In this document: one piece after another, positions 26,304-34,089 of the stretch
Numbering within the stretch: position 1 is the stretch's first letter
How the letters are laid out: every line of letters begins with the position of its first letter
DNA from: Streptomyces sp. HUAS YS2
GTDB taxonomy: Bacteria; Actinomycetota; Actinomycetes; Streptomycetales; Streptomycetaceae
NCBI RefSeq assembly: GCF_033343995.1
Contig: NZ_CP137573.1
Span: forward strand, 6,853,001-6,917,000
DNA length: 64,000 nucleotides
Direction of reading: 5' to 3'
Position numbers and translations under genes: made by a program
Notes under the pieces: generated by a model
The model's database searches: none
What the model was told of the DNA's origin: nothing
What the model saw: only the letters and a program-made list of their open reading frames with translations

Positions 26304-26762
26304 TCAGCAGCGGTGCTCCGGTGCCGGGTCGACCAGAGCGGACAGCAGACCGCCGAGCACGTCGCGCTGCTCCCCGGTCAATGGAGCCAGGATGTCCTCT
26401 GCGGCGGCGCGGCGCGCGCTGCGCAGCTCACCCAGCGTGGCGCGGCCCTCGTCGGTGAGCTCGATCCGGACCACCCGACGGTTCGTCGGGTCCGGCACCC
26501 TGCGGACCCGCCCGCCCGCCTCCAGGCCGTCGACCAGGCTGGTCACGGCCCGGGGCACGACCTCCAGGCGCGCGGCGAGATCGGCCATGCGGGGCGGGCT
26601 GTCGTAGTGCGCGACGGTGCGCAGCAGCCGGGACTGCGCGGGGGTGATGCCGACCGGCTCCAGGTGCTGCTTCTGGATGCGGTGCAGGCGTCGGGTGAGG
26701 CGCAGGAGCTGTTCGGCGAGGAGGCCGTCGGCGTCGGGGGCGCTCACGTCGGGGGTGTTCAT
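26304..26762 (-). CDS. MarR-family transcriptional regulator
   Basis: 152-residue winged-helix regulator. The recognition region is PPRMADLAARLEVVPRAVTS with the wing GGRVRRVPDPTNRRVVRIEL, both typical for MarR. It probably binds as a dimer to the inverted repeat in the 131-bp divergent region shared with the ABC exporter gene, giving a classical drug-responsive MarR/exporter pair. The downstream FAD/Fe-S gene follows within 12 bp. The inducing ligand is unknown. The ATG at 26762 lies 24 bases from the operator arm. Confidence 0.9.
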   Translation of the reverse strand: MNTPDVSAPDADGLLAEQLLRLTRRLHRIQKQHLEPVGITPAQSRLLRTVAHYDSPPRMADLAARLEVVPRAVTSLVDGLEAGGRVRRVPDPTNRRVVRIELTDEGRATLGELRSARRAAAEDILAPLTGEQRDVLGGLLSALVDPAPEHRC

Positions 26763-26786
26763 GCGGGAACGATATCAGGACCTGGT

Positions 26787-26811
26787 TCATTGTGAGTATA
26801 GGTAACAATGA
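26787..26811. promoter_or_regulatory. Probable MarR operator in divergent promoter
   Basis: TCATTGT (26787-26793) and ACAATGA (26805-26811) form a perfect 7-bp inverted repeat around an 11-bp AT-rich core. The core read on the minus strand contains TATACT, a good -10 for marR; on the plus strand it reads TATAGG. Half-site spacing fits a MarR dimer. Confidence 0.6.
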
Positions 26812-26893
26812 GCTATGCTCTGATCGTCTCGGACGTGTCCTGTCCGCAGAGTCTGTTCCCCGTGTCCTGTCCTCTCGCCCCTCGTAGGAGCCC

Positions 26894-28723
26894 ATGCACC
26901 CCCACGACCAGTCCACCTGGACCCCTCCGCCCCGCGATCCCGCACAGCCGAAGGAGCCCGCCCAGATCCGGCGGATCCTGCGGCTCTTCCGTCCGTACCG
27001 CGGCCGGCTCGCGATCGTCGGCCTGCTGGTCGGCGCCTCGTCGCTGGTCACGGTCGCCTCGCCGTTCCTGCTCAAGGAGATCCTCGACACCGCGATCCCC
27101 CAGGGCCGCACCGGCCTGCTGAGCCTGCTCGCGCTCGGCATGATCGCCACCGCCGTCATGACCAGCGTGTTCGGCGTGCTCCAGACGCTGATCTCGACCA
27201 CCGTCGGCCAGCGCGTCATGCACGACCTGCGCACCTCGGTCTACGCCCAGCTGCAGCGCATGCCGCTGGCCTTCTTCACCCGTACGCGCACCGGCGAGGT
27301 CCAGTCCCGCATCGCCAACGACATCGGCGGCATGCAGGCGACGGTCACCTCCACGGCCACCTCCCTCGTCTCCAACCTCACCGCCGTCGTCGCCACCGTC
27401 GCGGCCATGCTCGCCCTGGACTGGCGGCTCACCCTGGTCTCGCTGCTCCTGCTGCCGGTGTTCGTGTGGATCAGCCGCCGGGTCGGCCGCGAGCGCAAGA
27501 AGATCACCACCCAGCGGCAGAAGCAGATGGCCGCGATGGCCGCCACCGTCACCGAGTCGCTCTCCGTCAGCGGCATCCTGCTCGGCCGCACCATGGGCCG
27601 CGCCGACTCGCTCACCCGCTCCTTCGCCGAGGAGTCCGAGCGCCTCGTCGACCTCGAAGTGCGCTCCTCCATGGCGGGCCGCTGGCGGATGTCCACCATC
27701 GGCATCGTCATGGCCGCCATGCCGGCGCTGATCTACTGGGCCGCCGGCCTCGCCCTCCAGTCGGGTGGCCCGCCCATATCGATCGGCACCCTGGTCGCGT
27801 TCGTCTCCCTCCAGCAGGGCCTGTTCCGCCCCGCGGTGAGCCTGCTCTCCACCGGCGTGCAGATTCAGACCTCGCTCGCGCTCTTCCAGCGGATCTTCGA
27901 GTACCTCGACCTGCCGGTCGACATCACCGAGCCCGAGCGGCCCGTGCGCCTGGACAAGGTCCGCGGCGAAGTCGCCTTCGAGGACGTCGACTTCCACTAC
28001 GAGGCGAAGAACGGCCCCACGCTCGACGGCGTCGACGTGACCGTCCCGGCCGGCGCGAGCCTGGCCGTCGTCGGTCCCACCGGCTCCGGCAAGTCCACGC
28101 TCAGCTACCTGGTGCCGCGGCTGTACGACGTGACCGGCGGCCGGGTCACCCTCGACGGCGTCGACGTCCGCTCGCTCGACTTCGACACGCTCGCCCGCGC
28201 CGTGGGCGTCGTCTCCCAGGAGACGTACCTCTTCCACGCCTCCGTCGCCGACAACCTGCGCTTCGCCAAGCCGGACGCCACCGACGAGGAGATCGAGGCC
28301 GCGGCCCGCGCCGCCCAGATCCACGACCACATCGCCTCGCTGCCGGACGGCTACGACACCCTCGTCGGCGAGCGCGGCTACCGCTTCTCGGGTGGCGAGA
28401 AGCAGCGGCTCGCCATCGCCCGCACCATCCTGCGCGACCCGCCCGTCCTCATCCTCGACGAGGCGACCAGCGCCCTGGACACCCGCACCGAGCACGCCGT
28501 CCAGCAGGCCATCGACGCGCTGTCCGCGGGGCGTACCACCATCACCATCGCATACCGGCTCTCCACCGTCCGGGACGCGGACCAGATCGTCGTCCTCGAA
28601 GCGGGCCGGATCGCCGAGCGCGGCACGCACGAGGAGCTGCTCGCCCGGGACGGCCGGTACGCGGCCCTGGTGCGCCGGGACGAACACGCGAACGTAGGAG
28701 CGGTTGTTCCCCGGTACGTGTGA
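26894..28723 (+). CDS. ABC exporter with H-loop His-to-Tyr substitution
   Basis: 609-residue homodimer-type half-transporter. The membrane domain occupies ~30-320 and the ATPase domain ~350-600. Walker A GPTGSGKST (~394-402), Q-loop VSQETYLF, Walker B LILDEATSALD and D-loop are standard. The signature is FSGGE rather than LSGGQ. The H-loop reads TIAYRLST: the switch His is Tyr554 (codon TAC at 28553-28555, one base from CAC), a change that normally cripples hydrolysis. The Cys/charged C-terminal tail is short. It is divergent from marR and probably a drug or lipid exporter. A sequencing error at one base cannot be excluded. Confidence 0.9.
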   Translation: MHPHDQSTWTPPPRDPAQPKEPAQIRRILRLFRPYRGRLAIVGLLVGASSLVTVASPFLLKEILDTAIPQGRTGLLSLLALGMIATAVMTSVFGVLQTLISTTVGQRVMHDLRTSVYAQLQRMPLAFFTRTRTGEVQSRIANDIGGMQATVTSTATSLVSNLTAVVATVAAMLALDWRLTLVSLLLLPVFVWISRRVGRERKKITTQRQKQMAAMAATVTESLSVSGILLGRTMGRADSLTRSFAEESERLVDLEVRSSMAGRWRMSTIGIVMAAMPALIYWAAGLALQSGGPPISIGTLVAFVSLQQGLFRPAVSLLSTGVQIQTSLALFQRIFEYLDLPVDITEPERPVRLDKVRGEVAFEDVDFHYEAKNGPTLDGVDVTVPAGASLAVVGPTGSGKSTLSYLVPRLYDVTGGRVTLDGVDVRSLDFDTLARAVGVVSQETYLFHASVADNLRFAKPDATDEEIEAAARAAQIHDHIASLPDGYDTLVGERGYRFSGGEKQRLAIARTILRDPPVLILDEATSALDTRTEHAVQQAIDALSAGRTTITIAYRLSTVRDADQIVVLEAGRIAERGTHEELLARDGRYAALVRRDEHANVGAVVPRYV

Positions 28724-28846
28724 TCGTTTCCGATTTGGTTGCTCAACTCCCCTGTGACGACTGATGATTACGGTGCGCAAGCAACGGGCTGCAGACCGCG
28801 ATCGCGCTGTCCCTGAAGAAGTATCTGTACGAGGAGTAGCACCACC

Positions 28847-28906
28847 ATGGACCTCATCACCAACCTGCTCGCCGGCGTCTTCCACTTCCTGGGCTGGCTC
28901 GTCTGA
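28847..28906 (+). CDS. 19-residue hydrophobic peptide
   Basis: Tiny ORF MDLITNLLAGVFHFLGWLV. GAGGAG at 28831-28836 is an excellent Shine-Dalgarno 10 bases before the ATG, and a strong hairpin terminator begins 35 bp after the stop, so it looks like a complete small transcription unit. The peptide is almost wholly hydrophobic with Asp2, Asn6 and His13 spaced along one side. It could be a membrane peptide, a type I toxin-like peptide or a phenol-soluble-modulin-like peptide. None is proven; I do not recognise a named family. Confidence 0.6.
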   Translation: MDLITNLLAGVFHFLGWLV

Positions 28907-28940
28907 CCCTGACATGACCCTCGCGGGTCGAGCAGGAGAG

Positions 28941-28981
28941 CGGCGCCGCCGGACCCCCGTCCCAGGGGACCGGCGGCGCCG
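28941..28981 (+). terminator. Terminator after the 19-residue peptide
   Basis: 12-bp perfect arms CGGCGCCGCCGG (28941-28952) and CCGGCGGCGCCG (28970-28981), with an inner CCCC/GGGG pairing in the loop, then TATTTCC. Confidence 0.8.
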
Positions 28982-29030
28982 CCGTATTTCCGGAATGTAT
29001 GAATTACATGGATCTGGGGGGATGCCGGGT

Positions 29031-29036
29031 TAGCGT
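29031..29036 (+). promoter_or_regulatory. Probable -10 box of leaderless mltG-like mRNA
   Basis: TAGCGT, a common actinobacterial -10 hexamer, ends 6 bases before the ATG at 29043, and there is no Shine-Dalgarno sequence. Transcription would then start at the ATG. Confidence 0.5.
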
Positions 29037-29042
29037 GCCCCC

Positions 29043-29906
29043 ATGACGCACGCGTTCCCGCGGCTCGAGCCCCCACGCCGGCGCCGGAGCCGACTGACCC
29101 GCCGCGGCCGACTGCTCCTTCTCGCGCTCGCGCTGCTCGCGACGGCGGTCGCCGTCGCGGTCCCCCTGCTGCTGAGGGCGCCGGTCGAGAAGCCGCCCGT
29201 CGCCGAGAAGAAACGCACCCTGCTGATCCCCGAGGGCTGGCGGGCCACCCAGGTGTACGCCGCTGTCGACCGCGCGCTCGCGCTGCCCGGCGGCACGACC
29301 CGGCGGGCCGCGACCGCCGCCGCCCCCGCGCTGCCGGCCGCCGCACGGGGCAACCCCGAGGGCTACCTGTTCCCGGCCACGTACCCGCTCGAGAAGGCGA
29401 CGACCGCCGAGGGACTGCTGCGCTACATGGTCCGCACGGCCGGCGAGCGCTTCGGCGCCGACCGCATCGCCGCCGGCGCGCGACGGCAGGGGCTCAGCCT
29501 GCACCAGACGGTGATCGTCGCCAGCATCGTCCAGGCCGAGGCGGACACCCCCGCGGACATGGCGAAGGTCGCCCGGGTCGTGCACAACCGGCTCGCCCGG
29601 GGGATGGCGCTGCAGATGGACTCGACGCTGAACTACGCGATGAACCGTTCCACCGTGGACACCAGCGTCGAGGACACCCGGATCGACAGCCCGTACAACA
29701 CCTATGAGCGCACCGGCCTGCCGCCGACCCCGATCGCCAACCCCGGGGAACAGGCGATGGCGGCGGCCATCGCCCCGGCGCCGGGCGACTGGCTCTACTT
29801 CGTCACCGTCCGGCCGGGGGACACCCGGTTCACCGCCGACTACACGGAGCAGCAGCGCAACGTGGCGGAGTTCAACGAGGTGCGCCGGAGCACGTCGGCG
29901 AGCTGA
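29043..29906 (+). CDS. Short MltG/YceG-like endolytic transglycosylase
   Basis: 287-residue membrane-anchored protein: Arg-rich cytoplasmic N-terminus, one transmembrane helix (~25-46), then a YceG-like domain. Characteristic strings are LLIPEGWRATQVY, NPEGYLFPATYPL, ASIVQAEADTPADMAKVARV and LQMDSTLNYAM. MltG cleaves nascent peptidoglycan glycan strands next to the membrane. The usual motif ASIVExE appears as ASIVQAE, keeping only the second Glu. At 287 residues it is shorter than typical MltG (~340 in E. coli, longer in the main Streptomyces copy), so it is probably a second, reduced paralogue. It is convergent with the flavin monooxygenase gene. Confidence 0.88.
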   Translation: MTHAFPRLEPPRRRRSRLTRRGRLLLLALALLATAVAVAVPLLLRAPVEKPPVAEKKRTLLIPEGWRATQVYAAVDRALALPGGTTRRAATAAAPALPAAARGNPEGYLFPATYPLEKATTAEGLLRYMVRTAGERFGADRIAAGARRQGLSLHQTVIVASIVQAEADTPADMAKVARVVHNRLARGMALQMDSTLNYAMNRSTVDTSVEDTRIDSPYNTYERTGLPPTPIANPGEQAMAAAIAPAPGDWLYFVTVRPGDTRFTADYTEQQRNVAEFNEVRRSTSAS

Positions 29907-29928
29907 CGGGCCCTGTGGCTCCGCCGCC

Positions 29929-31017
29929 TCAGACCCGCGCGGGCTCCGGTTTCCGGGCCAGCAGACGGCGGATGTCCGCCACGGCCGCGCGCCCGGCGCG
30001 GTTCGCGCCGATGGTCGAGGCGGACGGACCGTACCCGACGAGGTGGACGCGCTCGTCCCGTACCGCCCTGGTCCCCTCAACCCGGATGCCGCCGCCCGGC
30101 TCACGGAGCCTCAGTGGGGCGAGGTGGTCGATGGCGGCCCGGAAGCCGGTCGCCCACAGGATCACGTCCGCGTCGACCGACCGGCCGTCGTCCCAGGCCA
30201 CCCCGGTCGGGGTGATCCGGTCGAACATCGGCTTCCGGTCCAGGATCCCGCGCTCCCGAGCGCCGCGGATCGCGTCGGTGAGCGGCAGTCCGGTGACGGA
30301 GACGACGCTCTGCGGCGGCAGCCCGCGCCGTACCCGCTCCTCCACCAGCGCGACCGCCGCACGCCCCTCGACCTCGCCGAACGGGCCCTCGCGGTAGACC
30401 GGCTCGCGCCGGGTCACCCAGGTCGTCGCGGCCGCGACCTCGGCGATCTCCATCAGGTGCTGGGTGCCGGACGCGCCGCCGCCGACCACGACCACCCGGC
30501 GGCCCGCGAACGCCTGGGGGCCGGGGTAGTCGGCGGTGTGCAGCTGCCGCCCCCGGAAGGTCTCCTGCCCCTGGTAGCGGGGCCAGAACGGCCGGTCCCA
30601 GGTACCTGTCGCGTTGATCAGCGAGCGCGTCGCGTAGCTGCCCTCGGAGGTCTCGACGAGCAGCCGCCCGCCCTCGCCCTCGCGGACCGCCGTCACGTCC
30701 ACGGGCCGGTGGACGCGCAGATCGAAGGTCTCCTCGTAGTCGGCGAAGTACCCGCCGATCACCTCGGAGGAGGGGCGGGCGGGGTCGGCGCCGGTCAGCT
30801 CCTTGCCGGGCAGCGCGTGCATGCCGTGCACCTTGCCGTACGTGAGCGAGGGCCAGCGGAACTGCCAGGCGCCGCCGGGCCGCGGGGCGTGGTCGAGGAC
30901 CACGAAGTCCCGGTCGGGTTCGAGTCCGGTCCGGCGCAGGTGGTACCCGGCGGAGAGTCCCGCCTGACCGGCACCGATGACCACCACGTCCACGTCGCGT
31001 ACGCCGATTTCGTTCAC
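29929..31017 (-). CDS. Flavin-containing monooxygenase-like oxidoreductase
   Basis: 362-residue two-dinucleotide-binding-domain flavoprotein. The FAD motif is VIGAGQAGLSAGYHL near the N-terminus, the NADPH motif VVVGGGASGTQH at ~180, and the C-terminal LWATGFRA is the usual FMO/YUCCA ATG-type motif. It is likely an N- or S-oxygenase, or a thioredoxin-reductase-like relative such as CzcO. The GTG at 31017 has GGTGGA upstream. It lies 63 bp downstream of ssuD on the same strand and may extend the sulfonate operon, which would fit a role in sulfur-compound oxidation (inference). Confidence 0.85.
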   Translation of the reverse strand: MNEIGVRDVDVVVIGAGQAGLSAGYHLRRTGLEPDRDFVVLDHAPRPGGAWQFRWPSLTYGKVHGMHALPGKELTGADPARPSSEVIGGYFADYEETFDLRVHRPVDVTAVREGEGGRLLVETSEGSYATRSLINATGTWDRPFWPRYQGQETFRGRQLHTADYPGPQAFAGRRVVVVGGGASGTQHLMEIAEVAAATTWVTRREPVYREGPFGEVEGRAAVALVEERVRRGLPPQSVVSVTGLPLTDAIRGARERGILDRKPMFDRITPTGVAWDDGRSVDADVILWATGFRAAIDHLAPLRLREPGGGIRVEGTRAVRDERVHLVGYGPSASTIGANRAGRAAVADIRRLLARKPEPARV

Positions 31018-31080
31018 GATTCCACCAACCGGGTGCGGGGTCGGTATCTTCCCGGCCCCGCGCCCGGCGTCCTGACGGTC

Positions 31081-32292
31081 CTACCGGCCGCCCGCCACCA
31101 GCAGCGGAGCGCCGCCCGGGGCCGAGGCCGGGCGGCCGTTCGCCGCCGGCACACCGAGCAGCGGCGAGGCCGGGATCGTAGGGAGCAGCCCGCGCGCCGC
31201 CAGCTCCGGGGTCACGCCCTCGCCGAACCAGTACGCCTCCTCCAGATGCGGGTACCCGGAGAGCACGAAGTGCTCCACGCCGAGGTCGTGGTACTCCTCG
31301 ATCCGGTCCGCCACCTCGGCGTGGCTGCCGACCAGCGCGGTGCCCGCCCCGCCCCGGACGAGACCGACGCCCGCCCAGAGGTTCGGCGCGATCTCCAGCT
31401 TGTCCCGGTCCAGCGAGCCGCCGCCGTGCAGCGCCAGCATCCGCTGCTGGCCGACCGACTCGCTCCGGCCGAGGGCCTGCTGCGCCGCCGCCACGGTCTC
31501 CGCGTCGAGGTCGGACAGCAGCCGGTCCGCCGTCGCCCACGCCTCCTTGGCCGAGTCCCGCGAGATCGTGTGCAAGCGGATGCCGAACCGCACCGTACGG
31601 CCCTGCTCCTCCGCGAGCCCCCGGATCCAGTCGATCTTCTCCTTGACCTGCCACGGAGGCTCGCCCCACGTCAGGTACACGTCCGCGTGCCGGGCGGCGA
31701 CCGGCCCGGCCGCCGCCGACGAACCGCCGAAGAAGATCTCCGGCAGCGGGTCCGGCGGCAGCGCGGTCAGCCCGCCCTCGATCCGGAAGTGCTCGCCCTC
31801 GAAGTCGAACGGCCGGCCGCTCCACGCGCCGCGGACCACGGACAGGAACTCGTCCGTCCGGGCGTACCGGCGGTCGTGGTCCAGGTGGTCGCCGAATCGC
31901 CTCTGCTCCGTCGAGTCGCCGCCCGTCACCACGTTGAGCAGCAGCCGGCCGCGGGTGATGCGCTGGTACGTTGCCGCCATCTGCGCGGCGAGCACCGGCG
32001 AGATCACCCCGGGCCGGAAGGCGACCAGGAACTTCAGCCGTTCGGTGTGCTGGGCGAGCGCGACGGTCGTCAGCCAGGCGTCCTCGCACCACGTGCCGGT
32101 GGGTGTCAGCACCGCCTCGAAGCCGAGGCGTTCGGCCGCCTTGGCGATCTGGGCCAGGTACTCGATGTCCGGCGCGCGGACCCCGGAGAGGGGACGGGAC
32201 CGGGTGATGCCGCCGTCGGTGTAGGCGTGCCGGTCGACCAGGGTGCGGCCGTCGCCGCCCGTGGGCAGGAACCAGTGCAGATGGACGGTCAT
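31081..32292 (-). CDS. ssuD: FMNH2-dependent alkanesulfonate monooxygenase (LLM class)
   Basis: 403-residue luciferase-like (TIM-barrel) flavin-dependent oxygenase releasing sulfite from alkanesulfonates. Family strings are LHWFLPTGGDGRTL, FRPGVISPVLAAQMAAT, LNVVTGGDSTEQ and YLTWGEP. The C-terminal GVEHFVLSGYPHLEEAYWFG is the SsuD-specific lid region. The ATG at 32292 overlaps the ssuA stop (TGATG), showing translational coupling. The enzyme needs a reductase (SsuE) that is not encoded nearby. Its C-terminus is about 20 residues longer than E. coli SsuD, Ala/Pro/Gly-rich. Confidence 0.93.
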   Translation of the reverse strand: MTVHLHWFLPTGGDGRTLVDRHAYTDGGITRSRPLSGVRAPDIEYLAQIAKAAERLGFEAVLTPTGTWCEDAWLTTVALAQHTERLKFLVAFRPGVISPVLAAQMAATYQRITRGRLLLNVVTGGDSTEQRRFGDHLDHDRRYARTDEFLSVVRGAWSGRPFDFEGEHFRIEGGLTALPPDPLPEIFFGGSSAAAGPVAARHADVYLTWGEPPWQVKEKIDWIRGLAEEQGRTVRFGIRLHTISRDSAKEAWATADRLLSDLDAETVAAAQQALGRSESVGQQRMLALHGGGSLDRDKLEIAPNLWAGVGLVRGGAGTALVGSHAEVADRIEEYHDLGVEHFVLSGYPHLEEAYWFGEGVTPELAARGLLPTIPASPLLGVPAANGRPASAPGGAPLLVAGGR

Positions 32293-33332
32293 CAGGAGGA
32301 GGCCTTTCCGTAGCTGCGTCCCGGGGTGGTGGACGGAGGCAGGTTCTTGTTGAAACGGGTGTCGACGTAGTCGGCGAAGCGGAACTTCCGCGGGATGAGC
32401 TTCAGTTCCGCGAAGGTGTCGGCGATCCGCTGCTCGGACGCGATCGCGGCGTCGTCGACGGCGACCGGGATCCGGGTCCCGTTGGAGCGCTTCACCGAGG
32501 CGAGCGCGACCTCGTACGGCAGGCCCGTCTCCTTCGCCCAGACCTTCGCCCACTCCTCGGGGTGGCCGAACACCCAGTTCTGGGCGCGGCGCAGCCGCTC
32601 GATGTAGTCGGCGAGCGCGGCGGCCTTCTTCTTGTCGGCGAGCGCGGCCGGCCGGGCGACCTGGAAGCCGAGCCCGTTCACCACGCCCTGGCCGTCGGTC
32701 AGGACCCGGCCCTTCTTCCCCTCCAGAATCTGCGAGGTGTACGGATCCCAGACCGCCCACGCGTCGACCTTGCCCGCGTTGAAGGCGGCCAGTGCGTCGG
32801 CCGGCTGGAGCAGCGTGACCTGTACGTCCTTCAGCTCCAGCCCGGCCTTGCGGAGCGAGGCGATCAGCTGGAAGTGGGCGGAGCTGCCCTGGGCCACGGC
32901 GATCTTCTTGCCCTTGAGGTCCTCGGGCCGCTCGAGCGGGGAGTCGGTGGGGACGAGGATCGCCTCGCCGGCCGACGAGCCGTGCGTGGCGGCGACGACG
33001 GTGATCTTCGAGTCGGCTCCGGCGGCGAAGACGGGCGGGGTGTTGCCGACGAGGCCGGTGTCGACCGCGCCCGCGTTGATCGCTTCGAGGAGCGGTGGCC
33101 CGGAGGTGAAGGTCGACCATCTGATCGTGTAGTCGAGGTCGTCGAGCTCGCCCGCGGCACGCAGGACGGCCTCCGAACCGCCCTTCTGGTCACCGACGTT
33201 GAGCGTGAGCGCGCCCTTGCCGTCGGAGGACCCGCTGCCCGGGCCGCTGTCGGCGGCGGAGGTGGTGGAGCAGGCGGAGGCGAGGAGCGCGAGCGGCAGC
33301 AGGAGGGCGGGGAGCAGGGTGTGTCGTCTCAT
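32292..33332 (-). CDS. ssuA: Aliphatic sulfonate ABC transporter substrate-binding lipoprotein
   Basis: 346-residue periplasmic-type binding protein anchored as a lipoprotein (signal LLPLALLASACS, lipobox LASAC). It is an NMT1/SsuA-like fold with IRWSTFTSGPPLLEAINAGAVD, LVGNTPPVFAAGA, KGKKIAVAQGSSAHF and NAGKVDAWAVWDPYTS, the region lining the sulfonate site. The ATG at 33332 has AAGGAAAG upstream; the longer in-frame extension upstream lacks a signal peptide. It delivers sulfonates to SsuBC and is coupled to ssuD downstream. Confidence 0.93.
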   Translation of the reverse strand: MRRHTLLPALLLPLALLASACSTTSAADSGPGSGSSDGKGALTLNVGDQKGGSEAVLRAAGELDDLDYTIRWSTFTSGPPLLEAINAGAVDTGLVGNTPPVFAAGADSKITVVAATHGSSAGEAILVPTDSPLERPEDLKGKKIAVAQGSSAHFQLIASLRKAGLELKDVQVTLLQPADALAAFNAGKVDAWAVWDPYTSQILEGKKGRVLTDGQGVVNGLGFQVARPAALADKKKAAALADYIERLRRAQNWVFGHPEEWAKVWAKETGLPYEVALASVKRSNGTRIPVAVDDAAIASEQRIADTFAELKLIPRKFRFADYVDTRFNKNLPPSTTPGRSYGKASS

Positions 33333-33363
33333 GGCGGTTCTTTCCTTGGTTCGGCAGGGGGCG

Positions 33364-34089
33364 TCAGGCGGCTGATCGGACGGGCTCGTCGACCCCGAGT
33401 TCGGCCAGCAGCCGGGAGCGGTGGGCGGCGAAGGCACGGTCGCCGGGGTCGCGGGGACGGTCGAGCGTGACGGGGGAGTCGTACGCGATGACGCCGTCCC
33501 GCATCACCAGCACCCGGTCGGCGAGCAGCAGGGCCTCGTCGACGTCGTGGGTGACGAGCAGCACCGCGCAGCCGCGCCGCTGCCACACCTCGTCGACGAG
33601 GCGTTGCGCCTTGATCCGGGTGAGGGCGTCGAGGGCACCGAACGGCTCGTCGAGCAGCAGCAGATCCGGCTCCCGCACCAGCGCCCTGGCCAGCGAGGCG
33701 CGCTGCGCCTCGCCGCCGGAGAGCGTCTTGGGCCAGGCGCCGGAACGGTGCCCGAGACCGACCTCCTCCAACGCCCGCTCGGCGACCTCGCGTTCGGGCC
33801 GCCCCGGCAGTCCGAGCAGGACGTTGCGCCACACCCGCTTCCACGGCATGAGCCGCGGTGCCTGGAAGGCGACGGCCCGCCGCTTCGGTACGAGTACGGT
33901 GCCGGAGATCTCCCGGTCGAGCCCGGCCAGGATGCGCAGCAGTGTGGACTTGCCGCAGCCGCTGTGTCCGAGCAGGGCGGTGAACTCGCCGTGCCGCAGT
34001 GTGAGATCGAGCCGGTCGATCACGGGCCGCCCGTCGAAGGAACGGGTCAGCCCGACGGTCTTCACTGCCCGGTGAAGGTCGGTCGCCAT
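33364..34089 (-). CDS. ssuB: Aliphatic sulfonate ABC transporter ATP-binding protein
   Basis: 241-residue importer ATPase. Walker A GHSGCGKST, Q-loop AVAFQAPRLMPWKRV (the RLMPW after the Gln is typical of the nitrate/sulfonate/taurine group), signature LSGGEAQR, Walker B LLLLDEPFGALD and H-loop VTHDVDEA. The start at 34089 overlaps the end of ssuC by 28 bp; AAAGG lies 10 bases upstream inside ssuC. It is third in the order leader-ssuC-ssuB-ssuA-ssuD. Confidence 0.94.
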   Translation of the reverse strand: MATDLHRAVKTVGLTRSFDGRPVIDRLDLTLRHGEFTALLGHSGCGKSTLLRILAGLDREISGTVLVPKRRAVAFQAPRLMPWKRVWRNVLLGLPGRPEREVAERALEEVGLGHRSGAWPKTLSGGEAQRASLARALVREPDLLLLDEPFGALDALTRIKAQRLVDEVWQRRGCAVLLVTHDVDEALLLADRVLVMRDGVIAYDSPVTLDRPRDPGDRAFAAHRSRLLAELGVDEPVRSAA

